A program made the translations under genes and the position numbers. Below the pieces are notes generated by a model, which was given only the letters and a program-made list of their open reading frames with translations, did not search any database and was not told the origin of the DNA. From assembly GCA_016871415.1 (NCBI GenBank), contig VHDL01000012.1, positions 1 through 64,000 on the forward strand: a stretch of DNA of 64,000 nt, written 5' to 3'. The DNA comes from Verrucomicrobiota bacterium. Lineage in GTDB: Bacteria > Verrucomicrobiota > Verrucomicrobiia > Opitutales > UBA953. The first letter of the stretch is position 1; every line of letters begins with the position of its first letter. Of this stretch, positions 7,628 to 18,447 are shown one piece after another.

Positions 7628-10600
7628 TCAGCCACCGATCGACTTCAGGGTGACGAGATACTCGATGAGGGAGGTGAACTCGTCAACGGTGAGGCCGGCG
7701 GCGAGACCGGCCGGCATCATCGACTGCGGGAGATGCTTCTCTTCCCTCACGTCGTCGCGCTTGATCTTGGAGACCTGGCCGGCGATGTTGCGGAGGGTGA
7801 TCACGCCGTCGGCCTCGCCGGTGACGAAGCCCATCTGGTCCGGGCCGTCCTTCATCGAAAGGACGACGGTCTGGAAGCCCTGGGCGACGACCTTATTCGG
7901 ATCGAGGATGGAATCGATCAGGTATTCGCGCGGGAACTTTGCGCCGGCGGCGCCGAGGTACGGACCCTTCTGCTCGGCGGCGAGGTCAACGGCATGACAG
8001 GCCACGCAGCCCTGCTGGGTGAAGAGACGCTGGCCGCTTTTCACGTTGCCGCGGCCCTTGAGGGCGGAGGCGGTGACGGACTTGGCGTCGAGCTGGGCGA
8101 TCTTCTTGCCCTTGCTGGCGGCGGCGAGCTTGCCCGCGACGAGCGCGGCCTTGGCGGCGTTGATCTGGAGGACGTTGTCTCCCTTCATGCCTTCCTGGAG
8201 CTGCTTGTCGAAGCCGGTGAGGCCGAGGTCGGCGACGGCATGGAAGAAGCCTAGGTCGCGCGGATTCTTGTCCACGTGGCCGCGGACGGCCTTCTTCTGC
8301 TGCTCCTTGGTGAGCGGGCTGCTGAGGACGTTGAGCAAGGCCTTCCAGAGGATCGTGGAAGCCGCATCCTCGGCCTTGTTGGCCATCGCGCGGAGCTTGT
8401 TCACCTGGTTGCCGCGTTCGGCCTCATAGATGAAGTCGCTGATCGCCTGCGTGGCGGAAGCGGGTGCCTGGGCGTCCTTGGACCAGCCGGCGAGGACCTT
8501 CACGCGCGGTTCGAGTCCGGCGTCGCCTTCGACCCTGAGGAGGGCCTTGTAGCAGCCGAGGCGCTCCTCCCACTTGCGAGAAGCCTGCAGGGCGGCGTCG
8601 ACGAGCAGGGCCTGGTCGGCCGGACGCAGGGTCTGGGAGGCCATGGCGAGGCGGAGCGGATCGAGGCCCTCGAGCTTGAGGTCGGTGATCGCGATGCGGT
8701 TCTTGGCGAGGACCTCGAGCGAGGCCATGCGCAGGTTGCCCGGCAGCTTGGCGTAGGCGGCTTCGAGGCCCTGATGGATGCGCGCCGTAGCGGACCAGGC
8801 GACGGGTTCGAAATACGGGCCGCGATCATCGGGGCGGGTGTTCCACCAGTCCTTGTAGTTCCACGGCTTCTCGACGTGGTAGAGGCGGGCAAGCGCGGAG
8901 ACCGCGCCGAAGCGGACGGATTCGTCGCCGCTCAGGCTCAGCTTGAGCAGGCCGTCGACGGCTTCGTCGGAGTGGATGCCCTGGAGCGCGCGGAAGGCGA
9001 CAAAGCGTTGCGCGGGATCGGCGAGCGCGGCGAGGCAGGCCTGGGCGTTGCCGAGGCCGCGGAGGGCCGCGATGGCGGTGTGCGGCAGGCGGTAATGTTC
9101 GCCTTCGCCGAGCCTGGACTCGTCGGCCGGCCACTGGGCGGCGGCGGCGAGGATGGCCGGGGCGGCGTCCTTCGCGCCGAGACGCTGGAGGCCGATGAGG
9201 GCCTGCAGGCGGACGCGTGGGTCGGTGTCCTTCAGGGAGTCGACGAAGAGCTGAGCCGGCACGCCTTCGAGCTGCGTGGTGCGGTCGGCGAGCGCGCGCA
9301 GGACGAACTCGCGGACGGCGGCGTCCTGGGCGAGGCCGACGAGGCCGGCATTGGCCTTGGCACCGAGGAGCTGCTTGTACGTGAAAATTGCGGCGACGCG
9401 GGCGTAGAGGTGCTCGGAACCAGAGCGCGCGATCGTGAGCACGGGCTCGGCGAGCGCGGGCTTGGCGCGGTCGAGGATCTGGCGCTGGGTCTCGAGGCGC
9501 TGGACGGCGGACTTCGAGGAGAGCTGCTTCACGAGGTCGGCGTCGGAGAGCTTGGTGACGTCGACATAGACGTTGGGCTTCACGTCCTTGGCGGTGATGA
9601 TCTGGATGGTGCCGTTCGGGTAGTAGATCGGCTCTTCGACTTCCTTGCCGTCCTTCATGACCTTCTTGCTCTTCGGCTTGTTGGTGCCGAGGTAGCTGAA
9701 GCCGCCGCCGCGCCAGTCGGAGAGGAAGAGGCGGGAGTTGCCGTCGACGTCGAAGTCGGTGGCGCGGGCGACCTTCTCGAAGGTCTCCTGCTGGGCGACG
9801 AACGTGGCCTCGAACCGCTTGATCGGGTGGCGGTGCAGCGTGCCGGTCGTCCAGTCGCAGGTAAAGAGGGACTCGCCGAAGTCGCCGGGGAAGCCAGGCT
9901 CGCTCAGGTAGAGGCCGCCGGTGCCGGAGCCGCCGCCGTAGTCGGCGAGGGGGTGGGCGATCTCGTCGGCGAAGTTCTTGTACAGGCGCGGGTAGCCGGC
10001 GTCGGCCAGCGAGGTATAGTGATGGAAGCGGGTGTTCCAGCCCTTGCCGTCGTTGGTGTTGTCGCGGGAGAAGAGGTCGAGGGTCGGGGAGATGGCCACG
10101 TCGCAGATGTTGCGGGTCATCACGGTGTGGTTCTCGAGCTCGGTGCCGTCGGGGCGGACGCGCATGACGCCGCCGCCGTACAGGGTGACGCGCTTCTTGT
10201 CGCCCAGGCCGAGGGCGCCGTCGTTGTCACGCAGGAGGCCCGCGCCGAAGTCGCCGACGGCGATGTAGAGCCAGCCGTCGATGCCCATGCGGCAGCCGTT
10301 GGTGGTGTGGTCCGCGCCGCGGGGGTGCTCGATGCCGCCGCCGAGGCCATCGACGAGGAGCGTGCGCTCGGTGGCGTAGTCGGCCTTGCCGTCGCCGTCC
10401 TTGTCCTGAAACTTGGAGAGGAAAGGCGGGTGGACGAGGTAGAAGACGCCGCCGACGAAGTGGCCGCCGCGCGGGCTCTCGACCTTGGTGTATTCGACGA
10501 CCTGGTCGGCGACGCCGGCGCCCTTGGTGTCGCGGGCGATGAGGATGCGGCCCATGCCCGGGACATGGCCGAGGGAGCCGTTCTTGTCAGAAGAGACGTA

Positions 10601-10747
10601 GACGTCGCCGTTGGCGGCGGCCGACACGGCGGTCGGGTAGATCTCGGGCACCTGGGCGTTACCGAGGAACTCGCGGATGACGAACCCTTCCGGCACGGCC
10701 TGGGCGGCCGCGGCGAAGAGGAAGAGTCCAAGGGAGGAGCGTACCAT
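7628..10747 (-). CDS. Exported PVC-type membrane-bound dehydrogenase / HEAT / cytochrome c protein
   Basis: 1039 residues. Residues 1-17 are a signal peptide (MVRSSLGLFLFAAAAQA). Residues about 20-370 form a β-propeller of the 'putative membrane-bound dehydrogenase' type, related to sugar/sorbosone dehydrogenases (HPRGADHTTNGCRMGIDGW, FTCDWTTGTLHRH). The middle, about 430-850, is HEAT-like repeats (DPRVRLQALIGLQRLGA). The C-terminus is a haem-binding cytochrome c domain with CVACH near residues 914-918 and a distal SMMPAGLA Met. Such fusions are abundant in Verrucomicrobiota and Planctomycetes and are thought to oxidise sugars or polyols in the periplasm and pass electrons to the respiratory chain; the substrate is unknown. 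The frame stays open upstream to 12172, but ATG 10747 starts the signal peptide. Confidence 0.92.
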   Translation of the reverse strand: MVRSSLGLFLFAAAAQAVPEGFVIREFLGNAQVPEIYPTAVSAAANGDVYVSSDKNGSLGHVPGMGRILIARDTKGAGVADQVVEYTKVESPRGGHFVGGVFYLVHPPFLSKFQDKDGDGKADYATERTLLVDGLGGGIEHPRGADHTTNGCRMGIDGWLYIAVGDFGAGLLRDNDGALGLGDKKRVTLYGGGVMRVRPDGTELENHTVMTRNICDVAISPTLDLFSRDNTNDGKGWNTRFHHYTSLADAGYPRLYKNFADEIAHPLADYGGGSGTGGLYLSEPGFPGDFGESLFTCDWTTGTLHRHPIKRFEATFVAQQETFEKVARATDFDVDGNSRLFLSDWRGGGFSYLGTNKPKSKKVMKDGKEVEEPIYYPNGTIQIITAKDVKPNVYVDVTKLSDADLVKQLSSKSAVQRLETQRQILDRAKPALAEPVLTIARSGSEHLYARVAAIFTYKQLLGAKANAGLVGLAQDAAVREFVLRALADRTTQLEGVPAQLFVDSLKDTDPRVRLQALIGLQRLGAKDAAPAILAAAAQWPADESRLGEGEHYRLPHTAIAALRGLGNAQACLAALADPAQRFVAFRALQGIHSDEAVDGLLKLSLSGDESVRFGAVSALARLYHVEKPWNYKDWWNTRPDDRGPYFEPVAWSATARIHQGLEAAYAKLPGNLRMASLEVLAKNRIAITDLKLEGLDPLRLAMASQTLRPADQALLVDAALQASRKWEERLGCYKALLRVEGDAGLEPRVKVLAGWSKDAQAPASATQAISDFIYEAERGNQVNKLRAMANKAEDAASTILWKALLNVLSSPLTKEQQKKAVRGHVDKNPRDLGFFHAVADLGLTGFDKQLQEGMKGDNVLQINAAKAALVAGKLAAASKGKKIAQLDAKSVTASALKGRGNVKSGQRLFTQQGCVACHAVDLAAEQKGPYLGAAGAKFPREYLIDSILDPNKVVAQGFQTVVLSMKDGPDQMGFVTGEADGVITLRNIAGQVSKIKRDDVREEKHLPQSMMPAGLAAGLTVDEFTSLIEYLVTLKSIGG

Positions 10748-10768
10748 GGGTGTGGAGGTCAAAAATAA

Positions 10769-10796
10769 AATGTAGGTGCTCCCTTGATTGTTCCAA
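10769..10796 (-). promoter_or_regulatory. Candidate promoter of the dehydrogenase gene
   Basis: Reading on the - strand, TTGGAA (10796-10791) and TACATT (10774-10769) are separated by 16 bp. Each matches 4 of 6 bases of the σ70 boxes. The -10-like box is 21 bp before the start codon, which would give a very short untranslated leader. The A+T-rich patch (AAAAATAAAA) stands out in this G+C-rich region. Confidence 0.35.
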
Positions 10797-10864
10797 GCGG
10801 GAAGCGAAGTCGGGTCCCATCTTAGCGTCTTGCCCGTCGGGCCGTGGGGGCTAACCCTCGGAAT

Positions 10865-12622
10865 ATGGCCCTTCCGGTGCTCAGGTTCTTCCCTCGTCCG
10901 AGAGAACTGACCCTCCGCGGGGGGTGGCTCAAGGCGCCCCCCCTGCCCCACCCGACGTCCGTCTTCCTCGCCGGCCTCCCGACGAACATGGACGAAGCCC
11001 GCGCGGCCCTGGCCCGGCCGCCGGAAGGTGCCTGCCGAATCGTCCATGCGCCGGAACGCGGACCGGAAGGCTACCATCTCGAGATCCTCGCCAGCGGCAT
11101 CCGCCTCCACGCCGGAGACGCGCACGGCTTGCTCTACGGCGCGCAGACCCTCCGCCAGATTGCCGCGCAACATCCGGACGAGCTGCCGCACCTCGAGATT
11201 ACCGATTCGCCCGACCTGCCCGTCCGCGGCTTCATGCTCGACGTCTCGCGCACGCGCGTGCCGACGCAAGCCGAGCTGCTCGCGCTCGTCCGCGCCTTGG
11301 GCCACTTGCGCGTCAACCAGCTCCAGCTCTACGTCGAGCACGCCTTCGCCTTCCGCGGGCACGAGGACGCCTGGCGGGACGCTTCGCCACTGACGCCCGC
11401 GGAGATCCGCGAGCTCGACGAAGCCTGCGCCGCGCTCGGCATCGAGCTCGTGCCAAACCTGAATACTTTCGGCCACATGGAGCGCTGGCTCCGTCACCCG
11501 CGTTACCGCGCAATGGCCGAATGCCCCGAAGGCTGGATCCATCCGCTGACCGGCCAGTTCAAGGAAATCCCTGGCACGCTGCGCCCCGACCAGGCGTCGC
11601 TCGACTTCGTGGCAGGCCTCCTCGACGACACCTTGCCGAACTTCCGCAGCCACCAGGTGAACATTGGCGGCGACGAACCGTGGGAGCTCGGCCAAGGTTT
11701 CAGCAAGCAGGCCGTCGCCGAACGCGGGAAGCACCGGGTCTACCTCGATCATCTCAAGAAGCTGTGCGCGCTGGCCACGGCCCGCGGGCGGACGCCGCAG
11801 TTCTGGGGCGACATCCTCCTCGAGGACCTCGCGCTCGCGCAGGACGCGCCGGCCGACGCCGTGCCGGTCGTGTGGGGCTACGACGCCGGCCACCCGTTTA
11901 AGGAACAATGCGGACGCCTCCGCGAACTCGGGCGGAACTACCTCGTCGCGCCGGGCACGAGCGCCTGGCAGAGCTTCACTGGCCGGCTCGACAATGCGCT
12001 GACCAACCAGGCCGAAGCCGTCGGCGCGGCCGTGCGCCACGAGGCGCGCGGTATCCTGCTCACCACCTGGGGCGACAACGGCCATCACCAGCCGTGGCCG
12101 ACCGCCTGGCTCCCGATGGCCGCGGGCCTCGCGATGGCCTGGCGCTTCACGGCCAACCTCTCGCCGGACCACGCGCGCGGATGCTCAGTCCTAGGCGGCC
12201 TCTCCGCCGCCGACGGCGCCGCGGCCGCCGAGACGCTGCGCCTCATGGGGACGTTGGACGAGCTCACGGCGAAGTCGGTGCGCAACCGCAGCCTCTCTTG
12301 GGACTTCCTCACCTGCGGGCCCGAGGCGCTACCGGGGCACCTCGAGGGCTTGAAGGCAAAGGAGGCCGAGGCCTCGCTCGCGCATCTCGACCGCTGCCGC
12401 GCCTCAGCCGCCAGCATTTCCGATCGGCGCGTGCGCGAGGAACTGACGCTCGGCGTCGACCTCGCCGCCGCCGGATTCCGGCGTGCGCTCGGCCGCGGAC
12501 TTCCGTCCGAAGAAAGGGCTTCGCTGCTCGCCCGGCACCGGGAGATCTGGCTGCGACGCTGCCGTCTGGGCGGTCTCGACGAAAGCTGCGCGCTGCTGTT
12601 CGGGGAACCCGTGCGCCGTTGA
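10865..12622 (+). CDS. Glycoside hydrolase family 20-like protein (β-N-acetylhexosaminidase type)
   Basis: 585 residues, no signal peptide, so probably cytoplasmic. The N-terminal 110 residues resemble the α/β domain that precedes GH20 catalytic barrels (GDAHGLLYGAQTLRQI). The barrel starts at LPVRGFMLDVSRTRVPT and carries GGDEPWELGQG with the Asp-Glu pair at residues 270-271, the expected acid/base pair of GH20. After the barrel there is a helical C-terminal extension of about 150 residues without a recognised domain. It would act on N-acetylhexosamine glycosides. CotH begins 22 bp downstream, so this is probably the first gene of the CotH-VTC-DUF4956 operon. An alternative GTG start at 10844 adds 7 residues. 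Confidence 0.8.
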   Translation: MALPVLRFFPRPRELTLRGGWLKAPPLPHPTSVFLAGLPTNMDEARAALARPPEGACRIVHAPERGPEGYHLEILASGIRLHAGDAHGLLYGAQTLRQIAAQHPDELPHLEITDSPDLPVRGFMLDVSRTRVPTQAELLALVRALGHLRVNQLQLYVEHAFAFRGHEDAWRDASPLTPAEIRELDEACAALGIELVPNLNTFGHMERWLRHPRYRAMAECPEGWIHPLTGQFKEIPGTLRPDQASLDFVAGLLDDTLPNFRSHQVNIGGDEPWELGQGFSKQAVAERGKHRVYLDHLKKLCALATARGRTPQFWGDILLEDLALAQDAPADAVPVVWGYDAGHPFKEQCGRLRELGRNYLVAPGTSAWQSFTGRLDNALTNQAEAVGAAVRHEARGILLTTWGDNGHHQPWPTAWLPMAAGLAMAWRFTANLSPDHARGCSVLGGLSAADGAAAAETLRLMGTLDELTAKSVRNRSLSWDFLTCGPEALPGHLEGLKAKEAEASLAHLDRCRASAASISDRRVREELTLGVDLAAAGFRRALGRGLPSEERASLLARHREIWLRRCRLGGLDESCALLFGEPVRR

Positions 12623-12644
12623 CTGCACCGGAACGGCGCGCAGG

Positions 12645-14225
12645 ATGAACGCCGTGAGCGCACTCCGCCCTGCCCTCCTGAGCGCCCTCGCGGCGACGCG
12701 CCTCGTCGCGCAGCAGGCGCCGGGTGAGGTCTCGCCCGATGCGCTCTTCGCCGGAGCCCTGCCCCGGATCGACCTCCGCCTCGATCCCGGAGCCCTGAAG
12801 GCGCTGGAGAAGGACCCGCGCGACTGGGTCGACTTCGTCCTCGCCGAGCAGGGCGGCGCCACGCTCAAAGACTGCCACATCAAGCTGAAGGGTTCCGCCG
12901 GCAGCTTCCGCCCCATCACCGACCCCCGTCCTGGCTTCTCCATCCGCACCGACAAGACTCAGAAGAAGCAGGAGTTCCGCGGGCTGGGGAAGTTCCAGCT
13001 CAACAATTGCGCGCAGGACGGCTCGATGCTGCTCGAGCTACTCGCGGGAGAGATGGCCCGCAAGGCCGGCGTGCCGGCGTCGCGCTGCACGCACGCCTGG
13101 GTCTCGCTCAACGGCCAGGCCCTCGGGCCCTACGTGCTCAAGGAGGGCTTCAACGCGGAGTTCCTCGGTTACTTCTTCAAAGACACGAAGGGCCACCTCT
13201 ACGACGGGGGCTTCGTGGCGGACATTCGGCCCGACATGGAGGTCGACCGCGGCGATCCCAAGGACAACCGGCGGCTGATGGAGCTCATCGGCGCCTGCCA
13301 GGAGCAGGATTCGGCGAGGCGCGCCGAGCGCCTCAACGCCGTCGTGGACGTCGATGCCTACCTGCGGCACCTCGCGATGGAGCAGGTCCTCTGCCACTGG
13401 GACGGCTATTCGTTCAACCGGAACAACTACCGGATCTACGAGAACCGCGCCGACGGGCGCTTTCACTTCATCCTGCACGGCATGGACCAGGTCTTCGGCG
13501 ACAACCGCTGGTACGTGTTCCGCCGGCCGGGCGGACTCGTGCCGGACGCGCTGTGGTCCTACCCGGCCATCCGCGCCCGCTACCGGGAGCAGTTCACGCA
13601 GGTCTACGTGCGCGCCCTACGTCCCGTCGACTGGCCCAAGCGCGCACTCGTCGTCGCCGAGGCCGTGGAGCTCCGGCTACGCCTGATCTCCGTGGAGGAG
13701 TCCAAGCGCTTCGCCGACCGCGGCCGCGACGCCTCCGAAAGCATCCGCCGGCGGCTGGAGCATGTCCGCCAGCAACTCGATGACGCCTCCCGCCTGCGTC
13801 GCGCGGGAGGCGCGGTCGCCCTCGGAAGCTACCATTGGACCCGCTCGACGGACAAGGACGCCAAAGCGAATGAGCCCGACTTCGACGGCCGTGGCACCCT
13901 CCGTCTGGGCGTCGATGCCGAAGGCGGAGCGGACTGGCGGCTTCAGCTGGCGCTGCCGGCCGGACGATACCGGATCACCGCGGGCGTGCGCACCAAGGAG
14001 GTGCGGGCCGATCCGGCGAAGGGCCCCGGCTTCCGCATCCGTCTCTCCGGACAGTCCGAGAGCCCTGCCTTGAAATCGCTGACGGGCACCCAGACGTGGC
14101 GCTCGGTGAGCGCCGACTTCATCGTGGCCGAGGAAGGGGAGCCGACGCTGGTGATGGAGCTCAAGGCCGCCGGCGGCGAAGCCTGGATTGACCGCTCGAC
14201 CATCTCCCTCATCCGCCTGCCCTAA
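12645..14225 (+). CDS. Exported CotH kinase-family protein with C-terminal β-domain
   Basis: 526 residues. Residues 1-22 are a signal peptide (SALRPALLSALAATRLVAQ). The CotH domain spans roughly 35-380: LKGSAGSFRPITDPRPGFSI, GKFQLNNCAQDGSML, DVDAYLRHLAMEQVLCHWDGY, NNYRIYENRADGRFHF and the metal-site-like HGMDQVFGDN all follow the family pattern. Bacillus CotH is an atypical protein kinase that phosphorylates spore-coat proteins. Residues about 400-525 look like a β-sandwich (carbohydrate-binding-like) module. Being exported, it would act outside the cytoplasm. VTC starts 3 bp after its stop. Its kinase activity and substrate here are unproven. The open frame extends to 12483; ATG 12645 was chosen because it begins the signal peptide and has AGG just upstream. 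Confidence 0.88.
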   Translation: MNAVSALRPALLSALAATRLVAQQAPGEVSPDALFAGALPRIDLRLDPGALKALEKDPRDWVDFVLAEQGGATLKDCHIKLKGSAGSFRPITDPRPGFSIRTDKTQKKQEFRGLGKFQLNNCAQDGSMLLELLAGEMARKAGVPASRCTHAWVSLNGQALGPYVLKEGFNAEFLGYFFKDTKGHLYDGGFVADIRPDMEVDRGDPKDNRRLMELIGACQEQDSARRAERLNAVVDVDAYLRHLAMEQVLCHWDGYSFNRNNYRIYENRADGRFHFILHGMDQVFGDNRWYVFRRPGGLVPDALWSYPAIRARYREQFTQVYVRALRPVDWPKRALVVAEAVELRLRLISVEESKRFADRGRDASESIRRRLEHVRQQLDDASRLRRAGGAVALGSYHWTRSTDKDAKANEPDFDGRGTLRLGVDAEGGADWRLQLALPAGRYRITAGVRTKEVRADPAKGPGFRIRLSGQSESPALKSLTGTQTWRSVSADFIVAEEGEPTLVMELKAAGGEAWIDRSTISLIRLP

Positions 14226-14228
14226 GCG

Positions 14229-14939
14229 ATGTCCGCGCGCTTCGAGCACAAGTTCATCGTGAGCGCCCACCAGACCGACGCCCTCGTGTCGGCGCTCGGG
14301 CCGTCGCTCATTCCCGACGCGACCGCCGGCGGATCCTACCCCGTCCTCACGCTCTATCACGACTGCCCGGAATTCTCCGCCCTCGAGGCCCAGCGTCGCG
14401 GGGCGCCCTTCCGGAGCAAGGTGCGCGTGCGCTGCTACGGCAGCGCCGACGGGCGCATCGCCCCGACGACCTTCGTCGAGCTCAAGCGCCGTGACGGCCC
14501 GGACGGAGCCAAGGTCCGCGCCAGGGGCACCGCGGCCGCCTGCGCGGCGCTGGCCCGCGGTGACGCAGATGCCGCCGCCGACCTTGAGCCCGGGGAGCGC
14601 GCGGCGGCGGCGGAGATCGCCGGCTTCGCCCGACCCGCCGGCCTGCGGCCTGCCTGCCTGATGCGTTACGACCGCAGGGCGTGGTCACTCGGCGCCCTCC
14701 GTCTGACGCTGGACCGCGACCTGATGGTCCGGCACGAGGACCTCCGGGCGAGGCCCGATGACCGGGCGTTCGTCCGGCGGGCTCTCGAAGCGGACCGGCT
14801 GGTCCTCGAGGTGAAGGGCGAAGGCGCCGTGCCGTTGGAGATTGCACTTCTGTTCACGCGGCTTGGAATTCGACCCTGCCCCTTCAGCAAATACGCCGCC
14901 GGGATGGCCGCCGCGAATCCCCTTCACCCATGCAACTGA
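14229..14939 (+). CDS. VTC-domain polyphosphate polymerase
   Basis: 236 residues, one VTC (CYTH-like tunnel) domain without the SPX domain of yeast Vtc proteins. The tunnel-lining basic and acidic residues are all present in order: RFEHKF at the start, RSKVRVRCY near 60, FVELKRR near 85, MRYDRRAW near 145, LRLTLDRD near 158, LVLEVKGEG near 195 and FSKYAAG near 225. In yeast Vtc4 the equivalent domain makes polyphosphate from ATP. No membrane segment, so it should sit at the inner face of the membrane with the DUF4956 protein, whose gene overlaps it by 10 bp. Starts 3 bp after cotH. Intact motifs argue for an active enzyme. Confidence 0.9.
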   Translation: MSARFEHKFIVSAHQTDALVSALGPSLIPDATAGGSYPVLTLYHDCPEFSALEAQRRGAPFRSKVRVRCYGSADGRIAPTTFVELKRRDGPDGAKVRARGTAAACAALARGDADAAADLEPGERAAAAEIAGFARPAGLRPACLMRYDRRAWSLGALRLTLDRDLMVRHEDLRARPDDRAFVRRALEADRLVLEVKGEGAVPLEIALLFTRLGIRPCPFSKYAAGMAAANPLHPCN

Positions 14940-15667
14940 TCACGAACCTCATCGCCCAGGCCCCGACCCTCGAGAAACGCCTGCACGCACTGCTCATCCC
15001 GAAGTCCTTCGGCGCGCCCTCCCCCGCGGTGTTAGAAATCCTCTTCGCCATCCTGTTTAGCTTCGGGCTGTGCGCGCTGGTCGCGTGCACCTACCGCTCC
15101 GTGTGCGGCCCGGAGCGCCACTCCCAGGACTATGTGCACACGCTCGTGATTCTCGGCACCGTCGTGACCCTGACCATCATGGTCGTCTCAGGCAACGCGG
15201 CCGCCGCCTTCGGCATGTTCGCCGCCTTCTCCATCATCCGCTTCCGCCGCACCGTGCGGCAGTCGCGCGACATCGCGTTCGTCTTCCTCGCCATGGGCGC
15301 GGGCCTTGCGGTCGGCGCGCGGCAGTACGTCCTCGCGCTCGTCACCGTCCCGGCCGTATGCGGACTCGCGCTGCTGCTCTCCCGGGCGAACCTCTTCGCC
15401 GCCGCGCCAGCGCCCCTGCGCCTGCGCGCGCGCCTCGGCGCCGACCAAGACCCTGGCGCGCTGCTCGCCCCCGCCTTCGCGGCGCACCTCGCGCGGCACG
15501 AGCTGCGGTCCCTGGAGAACGTGCAGGCCGGCCTGCAGCTCGAGGCCTCCTACGACATCGTCCTGCGCGACCCGTCCGGGACGTCGGCCTTCCTGGCCGC
15601 CGTGCGTGAGGCGACCGGCAACAACCGCGTCATCCTGCGTTCGGGGGACGTCGAGACGGCCGACTGA
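14930..15667 (+). CDS. DUF4956 integral membrane protein
   Basis: 245 residues. Hydrophobic segments lie around residues 33-55, 66-87, 90-105, 115-130 and 130-152. The family signature is clear: AAFGMFAAFSIIRFR, then RQSRDIAFVFLAMGAGLAVGA. The C-terminal 90 residues are soluble. The function of DUF4956 is not established, but its genes commonly sit beside VTC and CotH genes, as here. It overlaps the VTC gene by 10 bp, a sign of translational coupling. A working guess is a membrane partner that receives or moves polyphosphate made by the VTC protein. It is the last gene of the operon; sdhB converges on it. Confidence 0.88.
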   Translation: MQLITNLIAQAPTLEKRLHALLIPKSFGAPSPAVLEILFAILFSFGLCALVACTYRSVCGPERHSQDYVHTLVILGTVVTLTIMVVSGNAAAAFGMFAAFSIIRFRRTVRQSRDIAFVFLAMGAGLAVGARQYVLALVTVPAVCGLALLLSRANLFAAAPAPLRLRARLGADQDPGALLAPAFAAHLARHELRSLENVQAGLQLEASYDIVLRDPSGTSAFLAAVREATGNNRVILRSGDVETAD

Positions 15668-15679
15668 GGGGCGGAGGAG

Positions 15680-15694
15680 GCCCGGACGGGCTTT
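15680..15694 (+). terminator. Weak hairpin between DUF4956 gene and sdhB
   Basis: GCCC-GGAC-GGGC followed by TTT on the + strand, 12 bp after the DUF4956 stop. The stem is short and the U run minimal, so confidence is low. Confidence 0.35.
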
Positions 15695-15701
15695 GCCTGC
15701 G

Positions 15702-16508
15702 TCAGTCGCCGCCCTTGCGGGGCTTACCGGTGGTGGAGAAGAACTCCTTCACCCGGGCGCGCACGTACTCGCGGTTGAGCCGGGCGATCACGTCGAGCGT
15801 GATGCTCTTCGGGCAGTGCGCCTGGCACTCGCCGTAGTTGGTGCAGTTGCCGAAGCCGGCCTCGTCCATCGCCTTGACCATGGCCAGCGCGCGCCGTTCG
15901 CGTTCCGGCTGGCCCTGGGGCAGGATGCTGAGGTGGGTGACCTTGGCCCCGACGAAGAGCATCGCCGAGCCGTTCTTGCAGGAGGCCACGCAGGCGCCGC
16001 AGCCGATGCACTCCGCGGCGTCCATCGCCTCGTCGGAGACCGTCTTGGGCACCGGCGTGTTGTTGGCCTCGGGCGCCGAGCCCGTGCGGACGGTGATGAA
16101 GCCGCCCGCCTGGATCACGCGGTCGAAGCCGGAACGGTCGACCACGAGGTCCTTGAGGACCGGGAAGGCGCGGGCGCGCCAGGGCTCGACCGTGATCGTC
16201 TCGCCGTCACGGAAGTTCCGCATGTGCAGCTGGCAGGTCGTCACGCCCGGGATGGGCCCGTGCGGCATACCGTTGATTGTCATCGAGCACATGCCGCAGA
16301 TGCCCTCGCGGCAGTCGTGGTCGAAGGCGAAAGCTTCGCGGCCCTGCCGGACCAGCTGCTCGTTGAGCATGTCCATCATCTCGAGGAACGAGGCGGTGAC
16401 GGGCACCGCGGCGAGCTCGTGCTCTTCGAAGGCGCCGGGGCTGCCGGCGCGCTGGCGCCAGACGCGCAGCTTGAGGCGCAGGGTGCGATCGGGTGTGTCG
16501 GCGGCCAT
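15702..16508 (-). CDS. sdhB: Succinate dehydrogenase / fumarate reductase iron-sulfur subunit
   Basis: 268 residues. It relays electrons from the SdhA flavin to quinone. The [2Fe-2S] ligands are in [10 protein letters not shown] near residue 65, the [4Fe-4S] ligands in [13 protein letters not shown] near 165, and the third cluster in [13 protein letters not shown] near 225. The length and cluster spacing match the Bacteroides/Chlamydia/Verrucomicrobia type. ATG 16508 starts [10 protein letters not shown]. sdhA ends at 16514, 5 bp upstream, so the order of transcription is sdhC-sdhA-sdhB. Confidence 0.96.
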   Translation of the reverse strand: MAADTPDRTLRLKLRVWRQRAGSPGAFEEHELAAVPVTASFLEMMDMLNEQLVRQGREAFAFDHDCREGICGMCSMTINGMPHGPIPGVTTCQLHMRNFRDGETITVEPWRARAFPVLKDLVVDRSGFDRVIQAGGFITVRTGSAPEANNTPVPKTVSDEAMDAAECIGCGACVASCKNGSAMLFVGAKVTHLSILPQGQPERERRALAMVKAMDEAGFGNCTNYGECQAHCPKSITLDVIARLNREYVRARVKEFFSTTGKPRKGGD

Positions 16509-16513
16509 GGCGG

Positions 16514-18442
<1,929 letters not shown>

Positions 18443-18447
18443 GGAGC

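Noticed and set aside
10748-12172. N-terminal extension of the dehydrogenase to 12172
   Set aside because: The extra 475 residues are antisense to the GH20 gene, lack family similarity, and would bury a perfect signal peptide at ATG 10747.
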